Assembly (NCBI RefSeq): GCF_047237965.1
Contig: NZ_JBDFLX010000003.1
Span: 620,001 to 684,000, forward strand
DNA length: 64,000 nt
Reading direction: 5' to 3'
Origin: Noviherbaspirillum_A sp047237965
GTDB lineage: Bacteria > Pseudomonadota > Gammaproteobacteria > Burkholderiales > Burkholderiaceae_D
Below, one piece after another: positions 6,784 to 15,261 of this stretch. The first letter of the stretch is position 1, and every line of letters starts with the position of its first letter. The notes under the pieces were generated by a model. The model did not search any database, was not told the DNA's origin, and saw only the letters and a program-made list of their open reading frames with translations. Both the position numbers and the translations under genes were made by a program.

Positions 6784-8775
6784 ATGCGCTATTTTGTGAC
6801 CGGCGGCACCGGCTTCATTGGCCGGCGGCTGATCAGAAAGCTGTTGGCATCGCAGGACAACACGGTATGGTTTCTGATCCGCGAATCGAGCCAGACGAAG
6901 TTGCCCGCGCTGCGCGACTTCTGGGGCGCGGCGCAGGCGCGCGCCATGCCGGTGTTCGGGGACATCTGCGCCGGGAACTGCGCTGTATCCGATGCCGATC
7001 GCCGGATGCTGGAGGGGAAGGTTGACCATTTCTTTCACCTGGCCGCCATCTACGACCTGCGCGCAGACCCGGCGCAGGAACTGGCAACCAACATAGAAGG
7101 CACCCGCCACGCGCTGGACCTGGCTGGCGCGCTGCGGGCCGGGTGTTTCCACCATGTCAGCTCGATTGCCGCCGCGGGCCTGTATGACGGCGTGTTTCGC
7201 GAGGACATGTTCGAAGAGGCCGAGAATTATGGCCATCCGTATTTCAGGAGCAAGCACGACAGCGAAAAGCTGGTCCGCACAGACTGCGCGGTGCCGTGGC
7301 GCATCTACCGGCCCGGCCTGGTGGTCGGTGATTCCAGGACCGGCGAGACCGACAAGATCGATGGCCCCTACTACTTCTTCAAGCTGATACAGCGTCTGCG
7401 CGCGGTGCTGCCGCCCTGGATGCCGGCGATCGGCATCGAGGGCGGGCGCCTCAATATCGTTCCGGTGGACTACGTCGTTGACGCCATGGCCTGGATTGCC
7501 GCTGCGCCCGGCCAGGATGGCCGCTGTTTCCATCTCACCGATCCGGCGCCGAAGCGGGTAGGCGATGTGCTGAACCTGTTTGCCCATGCGGCCCATGCGC
7601 CAGCCATGAGCCTGCGCATCAATGCCGCGCTGCTCGACCTGGTGCCGCACGCCGTGCGGCGCGGCCTGGCGGCGCTCGGGCCGGTCAGGCGGCTGGTGGA
7701 CGCGGTGATGAACGATCTTGGACTTCCGGACAGCATCATGCAGTTCATTAATTATCCGACCCGGTTCGACGACCGCCAGGCGGCGGCCGTGCTGAAGGGC
7801 AGCGGCATCGTCTGTCCGCCGCTGGACAGCTATGCCGCCGCGATCTGGGATTACTGGGAACGCCACCTTGATCCCGAGCTCTTCATCAACCGCAGCCTGC
7901 GCGCGCATGTGGACGGCAAGGTCGCGCTGGTGACCGGCGGCTCGTCGGGCATCGGCCTGGCCACCGCGCAAAAGCTGGCCGAGGCGGGAGCCGTCACCCT
8001 GATCTGCGGCCGCGACCCGTCCCGGCTCGCCGCCGCCGGCGCGCTGATCGAGGCCGGCGGCGGCATAGTCCACTGCTATCAGGCCAACCTGGCCGACATG
8101 GCGGACTGCGACCGATTCATCGCCCGGGTACTGGCTGACCATGGCCATGTCGACATCCTGGTCAATAACGCAGGCCGCTCGATACGGCGCTCGGTGGAAG
8201 CCACCTTCGGCCGCTTCCACGACTACGAGCGCACCATGCAGCTCAATTACTTCGGCGCGCTGCGCATGACCATGGGCCTGCTGCCTGCAATGGTGGCCAG
8301 GCAATCCGGCCAGGTCATCAATATCTCGTCGATCGGCGTGCTGACCAATGCCCCGCGCTTTTCGGCCTATGTTGCCTCGAAGGCGGCGCTCGACGCCTGG
8401 ACCTTGTGCGCCGCGGCCGAGTTCGCCGATGTCGGCGTGGATTTCACCATCATCAACATGCCGCTGGTGCGTACGCCGATGATTGCGCCCAGCCGGGTAT
8501 ACGACGAGGTGCAGGCGCTGACGCCGGCGGACGCGGCCGACCTGGTGGTGCAGGCGATCGTCAGGCGGCCGGTGCGCATAGCCACCAGGGTTGGCATTGC
8601 CGGCCAGACCTTGCATGCGCTCACCCCGCGCCTGGCGCAGACGGCGCTCAACACGGCTTACCGGCTCTCGCCCGATTCCGGCGCCGCAGAAGCACAGGAA
8701 GGACAGCAGCCAGCCCACGCGCCGTCCGCCGAACTGCTGGCCATGCAGCAGCTGCTGCATGGCATCCACATCTGA
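6784..8775 (+). CDS. Two-domain SDR, fatty acyl-CoA reductase-like
   Basis: The protein has 663 residues. Residues 1-365 form an extended SDR with TGGTGFIG at 6-13 and a YFRSK active-site motif near 153, like the NAD-binding domain of fatty acyl-CoA reductases. Residues about 375-620 form a classical SDR with TGGSSGIG, NNAG, a Ser in ISSIG, and YVASK. This tandem layout matches the AcrA1 (Rv3391)/Marinobacter-type reductases that turn fatty acyl-CoA into aldehyde or alcohol. GGAGG at 6771-6775 is well spaced for the ATG at 6784. An upstream in-frame ATG at 6745 lacks such a site. A wax ester synthase follows after 9 bp. The reductase role is inferred from architecture and neighbours; other SDR chemistry is possible. 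Confidence 0.8.
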   Translation: MRYFVTGGTGFIGRRLIRKLLASQDNTVWFLIRESSQTKLPALRDFWGAAQARAMPVFGDICAGNCAVSDADRRMLEGKVDHFFHLAAIYDLRADPAQELATNIEGTRHALDLAGALRAGCFHHVSSIAAAGLYDGVFREDMFEEAENYGHPYFRSKHDSEKLVRTDCAVPWRIYRPGLVVGDSRTGETDKIDGPYYFFKLIQRLRAVLPPWMPAIGIEGGRLNIVPVDYVVDAMAWIAAAPGQDGRCFHLTDPAPKRVGDVLNLFAHAAHAPAMSLRINAALLDLVPHAVRRGLAALGPVRRLVDAVMNDLGLPDSIMQFINYPTRFDDRQAAAVLKGSGIVCPPLDSYAAAIWDYWERHLDPELFINRSLRAHVDGKVALVTGGSSGIGLATAQKLAEAGAVTLICGRDPSRLAAAGALIEAGGGIVHCYQANLADMADCDRFIARVLADHGHVDILVNNAGRSIRRSVEATFGRFHDYERTMQLNYFGALRMTMGLLPAMVARQSGQVINISSIGVLTNAPRFSAYVASKAALDAWTLCAAAEFADVGVDFTIINMPLVRTPMIAPSRVYDEVQALTPADAADLVVQAIVRRPVRIATRVGIAGQTLHALTPRLAQTALNTAYRLSPDSGAAEAQEGQQPAHAPSAELLAMQQLLHGIHI

Positions 8776-8784
8776 TGCCCTCGC

Positions 8785-10200
8785 ATGAGCACGCCTGAGC
8801 CGCTGTCGGCAGTGGACAGCGCCTGGCTGCGCATGGACCGGCCGACCAACCTGATGGTCATCTGCGGCATGATGCTGTTCAAGCACAGGCTACCGCTGGA
8901 GGCGGTCAAGCAGGCGGTGCAGCAGCGCATGCTGTGCTTCCACCGCTTTCGCCAGCGCGTGGCCGGTTCCGGCCCGGGGGCGCGCTGGGAATATGACGAG
9001 GCATTCGACCTCGACTGGCATGTGCGGCACATCGCCCTGCCGGAGGACGGCCGGGGCGGCACGCTGGAAGACATGGTGAGCGGCCTCGTCAGCACGCCGC
9101 TGGACCGGTCCAGGCCGATGTGGCAATACCACCTGATCGACGACAGGCAGGGCGGAAGCGCGGTGCTGCTGCGCATCCATCACTGTTACGGCGACGGCTT
9201 TGCGCTGACGCATGTGATTGCATCGATGACGGACGAAGGCCCGCGCCGGCCTCATCCCGCGCCGTGCGATCTCGCCGGTCCGGCGCCGTCCGGCACGACG
9301 CTGGAGCGGGTGTTCGGTCCCGTCACGCAGCTTGCCGGCGCGGCCGTGCGCACCGCCGTGTCTGCGGCCGGCCTGGGCCGCGACCTGCTTGCCCATCCGC
9401 TGCATGCGCTGGGGTATGCGGCTGCCGGCGCCGATTACGCCCAGGCTGTGGCGACGATTGCAGGCATGCCGCCCGACAGTCCGACCCGCTTCAAGGGCCC
9501 GCTGGGCGCAATGAAGCGGGTGGCCTGGGCGGCGCCCCTGCCGCTGCCCGAAGTCAAGGCGGTGGCGGCCGCGCTGGCCTGCACGGTCAACGATGTGCTG
9601 GTGGCCTGCGTTGCCGGCGCCCTGCGGCGCTATCTGCTGGAACGGGGCGATGCGCTGGAGCAGGCGGAGGTGCGGGCGCTGGTGCCGGTCAACATGCGGC
9701 CGGCCGGACCGCTCACGGACCTGGGAAATCATTTCGGGCTGGTATTTCTGGGCCTGCCGCTTGGGATTGCGACGCCGCTCGGCCGGGTCGACGAGGTACA
9801 CAGGCGCATGGCGGCGCTGCGCGGCTCGAAGCAGCCGGCGGTCTCGCTTGCCATCCTGAACGCCATGGGCATGGCGCCCGGCTATCTCAATGACCGCCTG
9901 GTGGACGCGCTGGCCGCCAATGCCAGCATGGTGATCAGCAACGTGCACGGCGTGGAGCAGCCGCGCTACTTCGCCGGACAGCGCATCGCGCGGCAGCTTT
10001 TCTGGGTGCCGCAGTCAGGCGGCGTCGCCCTGGGCATCAGCCTGTTGAGCTATGCCGGCGAAGTGGCCTTCGGCGTGATGGCGGACGCCCGGCGGATACC
10101 GGACCCGGCCAGCATCGCCCGCCACTTCAACGCCGATTTCGAGACGCTGCTGCTGACCCTGCTGATGATGCCGTGGCCGGCGCCCCGCCGCACGCGCTGA
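8785..10200 (+). CDS. Wax ester synthase / diacylglycerol acyltransferase (WS/DGAT)
   Basis: The 471-residue protein has the WS/DGAT condensation-like fold. The catalytic HHxxxDG motif is HHCYGDG at 132-138. The internal TVNDVLVACVAGALRRYL segment is the conserved acceptor-side motif, and the C-terminal region has NVHGVEQPRYFAG and SYAGEVAFGVM. These enzymes esterify an acyl-CoA to a fatty alcohol (wax ester) or diacylglycerol (triacylglycerol) at the membrane or lipid-droplet surface. The length is normal. Coupled to the acyl-CoA reductase gene by a 9-bp gap and close to acyl-CoA ligase and phasin genes, it points to storage-lipid synthesis. Substrate choice (alcohol or DAG) cannot be told from sequence, but the reductase favours wax esters. 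Confidence 0.9.
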   Translation: MSTPEPLSAVDSAWLRMDRPTNLMVICGMMLFKHRLPLEAVKQAVQQRMLCFHRFRQRVAGSGPGARWEYDEAFDLDWHVRHIALPEDGRGGTLEDMVSGLVSTPLDRSRPMWQYHLIDDRQGGSAVLLRIHHCYGDGFALTHVIASMTDEGPRRPHPAPCDLAGPAPSGTTLERVFGPVTQLAGAAVRTAVSAAGLGRDLLAHPLHALGYAAAGADYAQAVATIAGMPPDSPTRFKGPLGAMKRVAWAAPLPLPEVKAVAAALACTVNDVLVACVAGALRRYLLERGDALEQAEVRALVPVNMRPAGPLTDLGNHFGLVFLGLPLGIATPLGRVDEVHRRMAALRGSKQPAVSLAILNAMGMAPGYLNDRLVDALAANASMVISNVHGVEQPRYFAGQRIARQLFWVPQSGGVALGISLLSYAGEVAFGVMADARRIPDPASIARHFNADFETLLLTLLMMPWPAPRRTR

Positions 10201-10225
10201 GCCGGCCGCGCCAGCCTCGGCCCTG

Positions 10226-10936
10226 TCAGCTATGGTGCGGCCGCTTGCCTCCGGTATCGGGCCTGTGCAACAGGCTGCCGGGATGCAGCGCTGCCTGCGG
10301 CGTGGCTGCCTGCAGGGTTTCGCCAACGCTGCCGGCCAGGCCGATCAGCACTTCCTTCACCGTCTTGACGGTCAGGTTGCTGATGTTGCCGGCTTCCTCG
10401 ATCGCGCCCTGGACCGCCTTTCTGCCTATGCCGGCCACGTCTCCGCCGGTCTCGGCAGCGGCCTCGACCAGGCCGTCCACCGCGCGCCGGGTCACGCCGC
10501 CGATATCGGCGCCCACCGTGGCGCCATGGCGGATGACCGAGCGCATGATCTCGAACGACGCGGCGACCGCATCGCCGCCGACGTCATGCACGCCCATGAT
10601 GGCGCCCTTGGTAACGCTCTTGATGCTCAGCGTCAGGCCGGTGCCCACCTGTTCGGCGGCTTCGATGGCCGCCATCACCACGTGGCTGACGACATGCACG
10701 CTGTCGGTGCCGGCGGCGGCGCCGGTGCGCAGCGTGTCCGATACCGTCTTGCGCACCAGGTCGACTATGTCGGACTCGATGGTGTCGAGGCTGGAAAGGC
10801 TGGTGACGATGCCCTTCCTGATCGCATCGGCCGCATGCTCGAGCGATGCCGGCGTGCCAGCGGCAGCCGCGTCGGCCTTTCGCTGGACCGGATGGGTCGG
10901 ATGTGAGGGTTCGGTCTTGCCTTGTCTGGTAGCCAT
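10226..10936 (-). CDS. Repetitive helical protein, possible lipid-body coat protein
   Basis: The product has about 236 residues starting at 10936, where AGGAG is five bases away (an adjacent ATG at 10939 is closer). I do not recognise the family. After a polar N-terminus (1-40) the chain is a run of amphipathic helix segments of about 35-40 residues with recurring pattern: a VVMAAIEAA-type block, Gly-containing turns such as EQVGTG and ETGGDVAG, then RRAVDGLVEAA, RKAVQGAIEEA and VKTVKEVLIG. There is no signal peptide, membrane helix or Cys. Such Ala/Gly/Val repeats are typical of proteins that coat lipid surfaces (phasin- or perilipin-like). It lies between WS/DGAT and acyl-CoA ligase but on the opposite strand. 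A lipid-droplet role is inference from context only. Confidence 0.65.
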   Translation of the reverse strand: MATRQGKTEPSHPTHPVQRKADAAAAGTPASLEHAADAIRKGIVTSLSSLDTIESDIVDLVRKTVSDTLRTGAAAGTDSVHVVSHVVMAAIEAAEQVGTGLTLSIKSVTKGAIMGVHDVGGDAVAASFEIMRSVIRHGATVGADIGGVTRRAVDGLVEAAAETGGDVAGIGRKAVQGAIEEAGNISNLTVKTVKEVLIGLAGSVGETLQAATPQAALHPGSLLHRPDTGGKRPHHS

Positions 10937-11098
10937 CATGTCTCCTTTTGCTTGCGCACGTTGAATGAACGGTTGCCTGCCCGCTCCGCGGCGTGGCCTC
11001 TCCTCATCCCCGGCCTTGCGAGACAGGAACAGACAATGGGGGATGAAGCTGAAGCGGTGAGGATGGGCGTACTGTGTTCCTCGCACAGTCCAGCGGAT

Positions 11099-11112
11099 TT
11101 GATGCAGGTCAT
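11099..11112. promoter_or_regulatory. FNR-like box between helical protein and acyl-CoA ligase
   Basis: TTGATGCAGGTCAT matches the FNR/Dnr palindrome at nine of ten core positions. It lies in the 311-bp divergent gap, 135 bp before the ligase ATG and 163 bp before the helical-protein start. No convincing -10 sits at class II distance on either side, so this site is weaker evidence than those at 2838, 3012 and 4702. Confidence 0.45.
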
Positions 11113-11247
11113 GGCGCGGGCAGTCTGCTGCGCCAACCATGGGCCATGGACCTGATGCCGTCTTGCGCATGCGCCGCCGCGGGCTCCGGCCGCGGCGCGC
11201 ACTGCTGGCGCAGCTGCAGACGGCTCCTGTTTATTGCGAGAGAGATC

Positions 11248-12969
11248 ATGGAAAGAACCTGGCTCAAGAGCTATCCGCCCGGCGTGCCGGCCGACATCGA
11301 CACCGACGCGTCCGATTCGCTTCCCGCCTTGCTGGCAAGGGTATGCGGCCGCTATCCCGGACGGCCCGCGTTCAGCAATCAGGGCGCCACAATCAGCTAT
11401 GGCGACCTGGATCACCTGTCCCTGGCCTTTGCCGCCTACCTGCAGAAGGTGGCCGGCCTCCGGAAGGGCGACCGGGTGGCCATCATGCTGCCCAACCTGC
11501 TTCAGTATCCGGTCGCGCTGTTCGGCGCACTGCGGGCCGGTTGCGTGGTGGTCAATACCAACCCGCTTTACACCGCGCCGGAACTGGAGCGCCAGCTGGC
11601 GGACTCGGGCGCCAGCGCCATCGTGGTGCTGGACAACTTTGCCCGCACCCTGGAGCACGTGCTGCCCCGCACCCGGGTACGGCAGGTCATCGTCACCGCA
11701 GTCGGCGACATGCTGCACTTCCCCAAGGCCCAAATCGTCAACCTGGTGGTGAAGCATGTGAAGCACATGGTGCCGGAATGGCACATCGATGGCGCCGACC
11801 AGTTCATGGACGCTTTGCATGAAGGGCGGCAGCTGGCCCTTGCTCCGGTGCCGCTGTGCGCGGACGATACTGCGTTTCTGCAATATACCGGCGGCACCAC
11901 GGGCGTGCCCAAGGGGGCCGTGCTCAGTCACGGCAACATGCTGGCCAACCTGGAACAGACGGTGGCCTGGGTCAGCGGCGTGCTGGTGGAAGGCGAGGAA
12001 ACGGCCGTGATTCCGCTGCCGCTGTATCACGTCTTCGCGCTGACCGTCACGCTGGCTTTCTTCCGGCTGGCTGCGCGCAACGTGCTGATCACCAATCCGC
12101 GCGACGTCGATGCCCTGGTCAGCGAGCTGCGGCATACCCGTTTCACCGCAATGATCGGCGTCAATACCCTGTTCAACGCCCTGCTCGATGCGCCACACAT
12201 CGAGCAGGTCAATCAGGGTACGGTCAAGATCGTGGTGGCAGGCGGCATGGCGGTGCAGCGGGCAGTGGCGGAGCGCTGGCATCGCCTGTTTGGCGTGCCG
12301 CTGATCGAAGGCTATGGGCTGACCGAAGCGTCGCCCATCGTCAGTGCCAACCCGCTGACCATCGCGGCATATACCGGAACCATAGGCTTGCCGCTGCCAT
12401 CGACCGACATCGCCCTCATGGACGAAGCCGGCAATGAACTCGGCGGCGGCGAAGCAGGCGAGATCTGCGTGCGCGGGCCGCAGGTGATGCAGGGCTACTG
12501 GCATCGGCCGGATGAAACCGCGAAAGTGCTGGGCGCCGACGGATGGCTGCGCACCGGCGATATCGGCACCGTCGATGGCCAGGGCTACCTTCGCCTTGTT
12601 GACCGCAAGAAGGATGTGATCGTCGTATCCGGCTTCAAGGTCTTTCCCAACGAGGTCGAGGATGCCGCGATGCTTCATCCCGACGTGTACGAGGCCGCCG
12701 CCATTCCCGCCGCGGACGACCATTCGGAGGAAGTTGTGAAGCTGGTCGTCGTGCGGCGGAACCAGGCGCTTAGCGCCGAGGCGCTGATTGCGCATATGCG
12801 CGGGCATCTGACCGGGTACAAGGTGCCGCGCTACGTCGTGTTCCGTGATGGCGCCTTGCCCAAGTCCGCCATCGGCAAGGTGTTGCGGCGGGTGGTCCGG
12901 GAGGAGGAGGACCGGGCGCACGCGTCCCATGGCGGCACGCACGGCCCGCTGTCCTCGATGTCGGCCTAG
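11248..12969 (+). CDS. fadD: Long-chain fatty acid-CoA ligase (FadD type)
   Basis: The 573-residue adenylate-forming enzyme activates fatty acids to acyl-CoA using ATP. The P-loop-like motif YTGGTTGVPKG is at about 212-222. The adenine-binding motif EGYGLTEASP is near 352. TGDIGTVD and DRKKDVIVVSGFKVFPNEVED form the fatty-acyl signature near 445-475, and the C-terminal catalytic Lys sits in PKSAIGKVLRR. The length is normal for FadD. GAGAGAGA precedes the ATG at 11248; earlier in-frame ATG codons lie in the upstream regulatory gap. In this locus it would feed acyl-CoA to the reductase and WS/DGAT, or activate fatty acids brought in by the FadL-like porin. The phasin gene follows after 76 bp. 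Confidence 0.92.
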   Translation: MERTWLKSYPPGVPADIDTDASDSLPALLARVCGRYPGRPAFSNQGATISYGDLDHLSLAFAAYLQKVAGLRKGDRVAIMLPNLLQYPVALFGALRAGCVVVNTNPLYTAPELERQLADSGASAIVVLDNFARTLEHVLPRTRVRQVIVTAVGDMLHFPKAQIVNLVVKHVKHMVPEWHIDGADQFMDALHEGRQLALAPVPLCADDTAFLQYTGGTTGVPKGAVLSHGNMLANLEQTVAWVSGVLVEGEETAVIPLPLYHVFALTVTLAFFRLAARNVLITNPRDVDALVSELRHTRFTAMIGVNTLFNALLDAPHIEQVNQGTVKIVVAGGMAVQRAVAERWHRLFGVPLIEGYGLTEASPIVSANPLTIAAYTGTIGLPLPSTDIALMDEAGNELGGGEAGEICVRGPQVMQGYWHRPDETAKVLGADGWLRTGDIGTVDGQGYLRLVDRKKDVIVVSGFKVFPNEVEDAAMLHPDVYEAAAIPAADDHSEEVVKLVVVRRNQALSAEALIAHMRGHLTGYKVPRYVVFRDGALPKSAIGKVLRRVVREEEDRAHASHGGTHGPLSSMSA

Positions 12970-13045
12970 GACACGCCAGGCGCAACTGGCTTGGCCGTGC
13001 CGCCTTTGGGGCCGTTGTCTTCTCACTCTGATCGGGAGGTGTTTC

Positions 13046-13597
13046 ATGGCACGAAAGCGCAAGGAAATCGCCGCGACGAAGCAGGACGCTTCGCTGATGG
13101 ACGCGGTATGCCAGTCCGCGCACCAGATCTGGCAGGCAGGGCTGGGCGCGTTCGCGGCCGCGCAGGAACAGGGGGATACCCTGTTTTCAAAACTGGCGGC
13201 TGACGGGGCCAGGCTGCAGAAGCAGATCGAACACGCCGCTGGCGAACGGCTTCCGGGCATCGCGGCGCGCGGTGCGGGCGACTCCGCGCACGCGCAAGAA
13301 GGCGGATCGTGGGAAAAGCTGGAAAAGGTGTTCGAGGACAGGGTCGGCCGCGCGTTGCACAGCCTGGGCGTGCCAACCCAGAAGGACTTCAAAGCGCTGG
13401 GCCGGCAGATTGAGGAACTGAACCGCACCATCGCACAATTGGCGGCGTCTTCCGCCCCGGCCCCGCGCCAGGCGGCGAAGCGCACGGTCAAGCAAAGCCC
13501 CGCAGCAACCCGCGCAAAGGCGGCGGCCAAGCAGGCGGCGGCGCCAACCCGGCGGCCATCGCGGGAAAAGGCGCAGCCGGTTGCAGACCAGGCTTGA
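13046..13597 (+). CDS. Phasin-family granule protein with Lys/Ala-rich tail
   Basis: The 183-residue protein begins MARKRKEIAATK after a strong GGGAGG at 13034-13039. Residues about 15-135 match the phasin (PhaF/PhaI-type) domain: a helical QSAHQIWQAGLGAFAAAQEQG block and a C-terminal FEDRVGRALHSLGVPTQKDF followed by a coiled IEELNRTIAQL. The last 40 residues are rich in Ala, Lys, Pro and Arg, like the histone H1-like tail of PhaF, which binds DNA and helps segregate granules. Phasins coat polyhydroxyalkanoate granules. Here the neighbours are wax/triacylglycerol-type enzymes and no PHA synthase is in the window, so it may coat neutral-lipid bodies, or act on PHA made elsewhere. Confidence 0.88.
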   Translation: MARKRKEIAATKQDASLMDAVCQSAHQIWQAGLGAFAAAQEQGDTLFSKLAADGARLQKQIEHAAGERLPGIAARGAGDSAHAQEGGSWEKLEKVFEDRVGRALHSLGVPTQKDFKALGRQIEELNRTIAQLAASSAPAPRQAAKRTVKQSPAATRAKAAAKQAAAPTRRPSREKAQPVADQA

Positions 13598-13657
13598 GGG
13601 AGTCGGCGTCGCGGCCCCACTGCGGCGCATCACGACCGAAAGGGGCCAGGCAGACCA

Positions 13658-13918
13658 TGGCATGGAGCAGATTTTCCCATCCGGACAAGGCCTATGAATA
13701 CACGCCGGCTTCCCCGAGGAAAGCAGGAAAGCGCTAACTGCCAGCGACGCGGAGCGCTATGCAAAGGCCGGCAGCCTGGTGCAAGCCTGCGCGATCGCCC
13801 GCGTCGAATTTGCGAAGGCATGAGCGCTGCCCGATGGCAAAGAGGGTCTGGAGCGGGCAAGGCAGCTGTGCCGGGAGGCGTCGCTGATGCAGCCGCAAGA
13901 CGCAATGGAAAGGCTGGC
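13658..13918 (+). pseudogene. Possible frameshifted remnant of a small gene
   Basis: Coding-like sequence runs in three successive frames. It starts with ATG at 13658 (MAWSRFSHPDKAYEYTPAS, then stop at 13736-13738). It continues in a second frame (ESRKALTASDAERYAKAG... to a TGA near 13822), then in a third (ALPDGKEGLERARQL...). The composition of each piece is protein-like and together they would give one polypeptide of about 85-100 residues. I do not recognise the family. It may be a decayed gene or chance in GC-rich DNA. It fills the gap between the phasin and lipase genes. Confidence 0.3.
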
Positions 13919-13956
13919 TATTGAACTCGCAAAACAGCAGATCCAAAACCAGGCCG

Positions 13957-15261
13957 ATGGCAGCCGGCAAACGGTCTGCGGCGGGCGGGACCACGCACCG
14001 CAGGCAGGGCAGGGACCGCCGCCCCATCCTGCTCAGGGGATGCCACCTGCACCCGTCCGACCTGCACGGCCTCGGCCGTCTGGCCGCTACCGCGGTGGAA
14101 CAGGCGCTGCACCTGGTCGAGGAATTTCATGGTGCCGTGGCCGGTGCGCTGCTGCGCATTCAGCCGGTCGGCGCCATCACTGCCTTCGTGTACCGCAGGG
14201 CGAGAAGCTCCACCCAAGGCCTGCATCGCTGCCTGGCAGCGCTGCTGCCAGCGCATGACCAGCAGCAAGCCGAGCGGCGCTCCACCGCAGAGCGCGAAGC
14301 GGTGCTGGCGGCGTTGAACGGGCTGGTGGGCGACCACCTTGCTGCGTCGGACAACCCGCTGCAGATAACGATGCGGCTGCGCACCGGAGGCAGGCCGCTG
14401 GCGCTGGAGCGGCAGGCGCTCGCCGCCGCATTTCCGGATGCGCGCGGCAAGCTGCTGGTGCTGGTCCATGGCTTGTGCTGCTCTGATCTGCAATGGCGCC
14501 GCAATCACCATGACCATGGCGCGCTGCTGGCCCGCGATCTGGGCTATACCGCGCTCTACCTGAGCTATAACAGCGGCCTGCATGTTTCCAGCAATGGCCG
14601 CCAGTTCGCCGCGCTGCTGGAAACCCTGGCGCGGGAATGGCCGGTCCCGGTGGAGGAAATCAGCCTGATCGGCTACAGCATGGGCGGCCTGGTCGCTCGC
14701 AGCGCATGCCATTACGGCGGCATGGCCGGGCACCGCTGGCTGGCGCAGCTGAAGAACATGATCTTTCTGGGTACGCCGCACCATGGAGCGCCGCTGGAAC
14801 GCGGCGGCGCCTGGCTTACCGCCATCCTTGGACGCAGCGGGTACACGGCGCCTTTCGCGCGGCTGGGACGCATCCGCAGCGCCGGCATCACGGACCTGCG
14901 CTACGGCAACCTGCTCGATGAAGACTGGGAGGGCATGGATCGATTCGCGCATGCCGGCGACCTGCGCAAGCCCGTGCCTCTGCCTCATGGCGTGCGCTGC
15001 TTCGCCATTGCCGGCACCGTCGGGAAGCGCCGCGGCGACCTGCGCGGCAAGCTGCTCGGCGACGGCCTGATTCCGCTCGACACGGCGCTGGGCAGGCACG
15101 TGCATGGGCGACGCGCCCTGGGTTTTCCCAGGTCGCGCACCTGGATTGCCTACGGCGTGCACCATCTGGACCTGCTCAGCAGTCGCGAGGTGTATGCGCG
15201 CATCAGGCGCTGGCTGGCTCAGTCGGGCATGCGCAGCAGCCGCTCGGCGCGCCGGCCATAG
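13957..15261 (+). CDS. Alpha/beta hydrolase, lipase-like
   Basis: The product has about 434 residues. The lipase core starts near residue 170 with LVLVHGLCCSDLQW (oxyanion HG motif), followed by the nucleophile elbow GYSMGG (GxSxG) and FLGTPHHGAPLERGG, which is typical of triacylglycerol lipases and PGAP1-like esterases. A His in YGVHHLDLL near the C-terminus completes the triad. The first 130 residues are helical and unusual for a simple lipase. No signal peptide is visible, so it is probably intracellular. In this locus it could mobilise stored wax ester or triacylglycerol. The start is uncertain: the first ATG is at 13957, with a TTG at 13921. The 3' end overlaps the convergent aldehyde dehydrogenase by 43 bp. 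Confidence 0.8.
   Translation: MAAGKRSAAGGTTHRRQGRDRRPILLRGCHLHPSDLHGLGRLAATAVEQALHLVEEFHGAVAGALLRIQPVGAITAFVYRRARSSTQGLHRCLAALLPAHDQQQAERRSTAEREAVLAALNGLVGDHLAASDNPLQITMRLRTGGRPLALERQALAAAFPDARGKLLVLVHGLCCSDLQWRRNHHDHGALLARDLGYTALYLSYNSGLHVSSNGRQFAALLETLAREWPVPVEEISLIGYSMGGLVARSACHYGGMAGHRWLAQLKNMIFLGTPHHGAPLERGGAWLTAILGRSGYTAPFARLGRIRSAGITDLRYGNLLDEDWEGMDRFAHAGDLRKPVPLPHGVRCFAIAGTVGKRRGDLRGKLLGDGLIPLDTALGRHVHGRRALGFPRSRTWIAYGVHHLDLLSSREVYARIRRWLAQSGMRSSRSARRP

Noticed and set aside
10936..13620. 894-codon frame antisense to the acyl-CoA ligase and phasin genes
   Set aside because: It crosses two motif-supported genes and a regulatory gap; a long frame like this is expected in GC-rich DNA.
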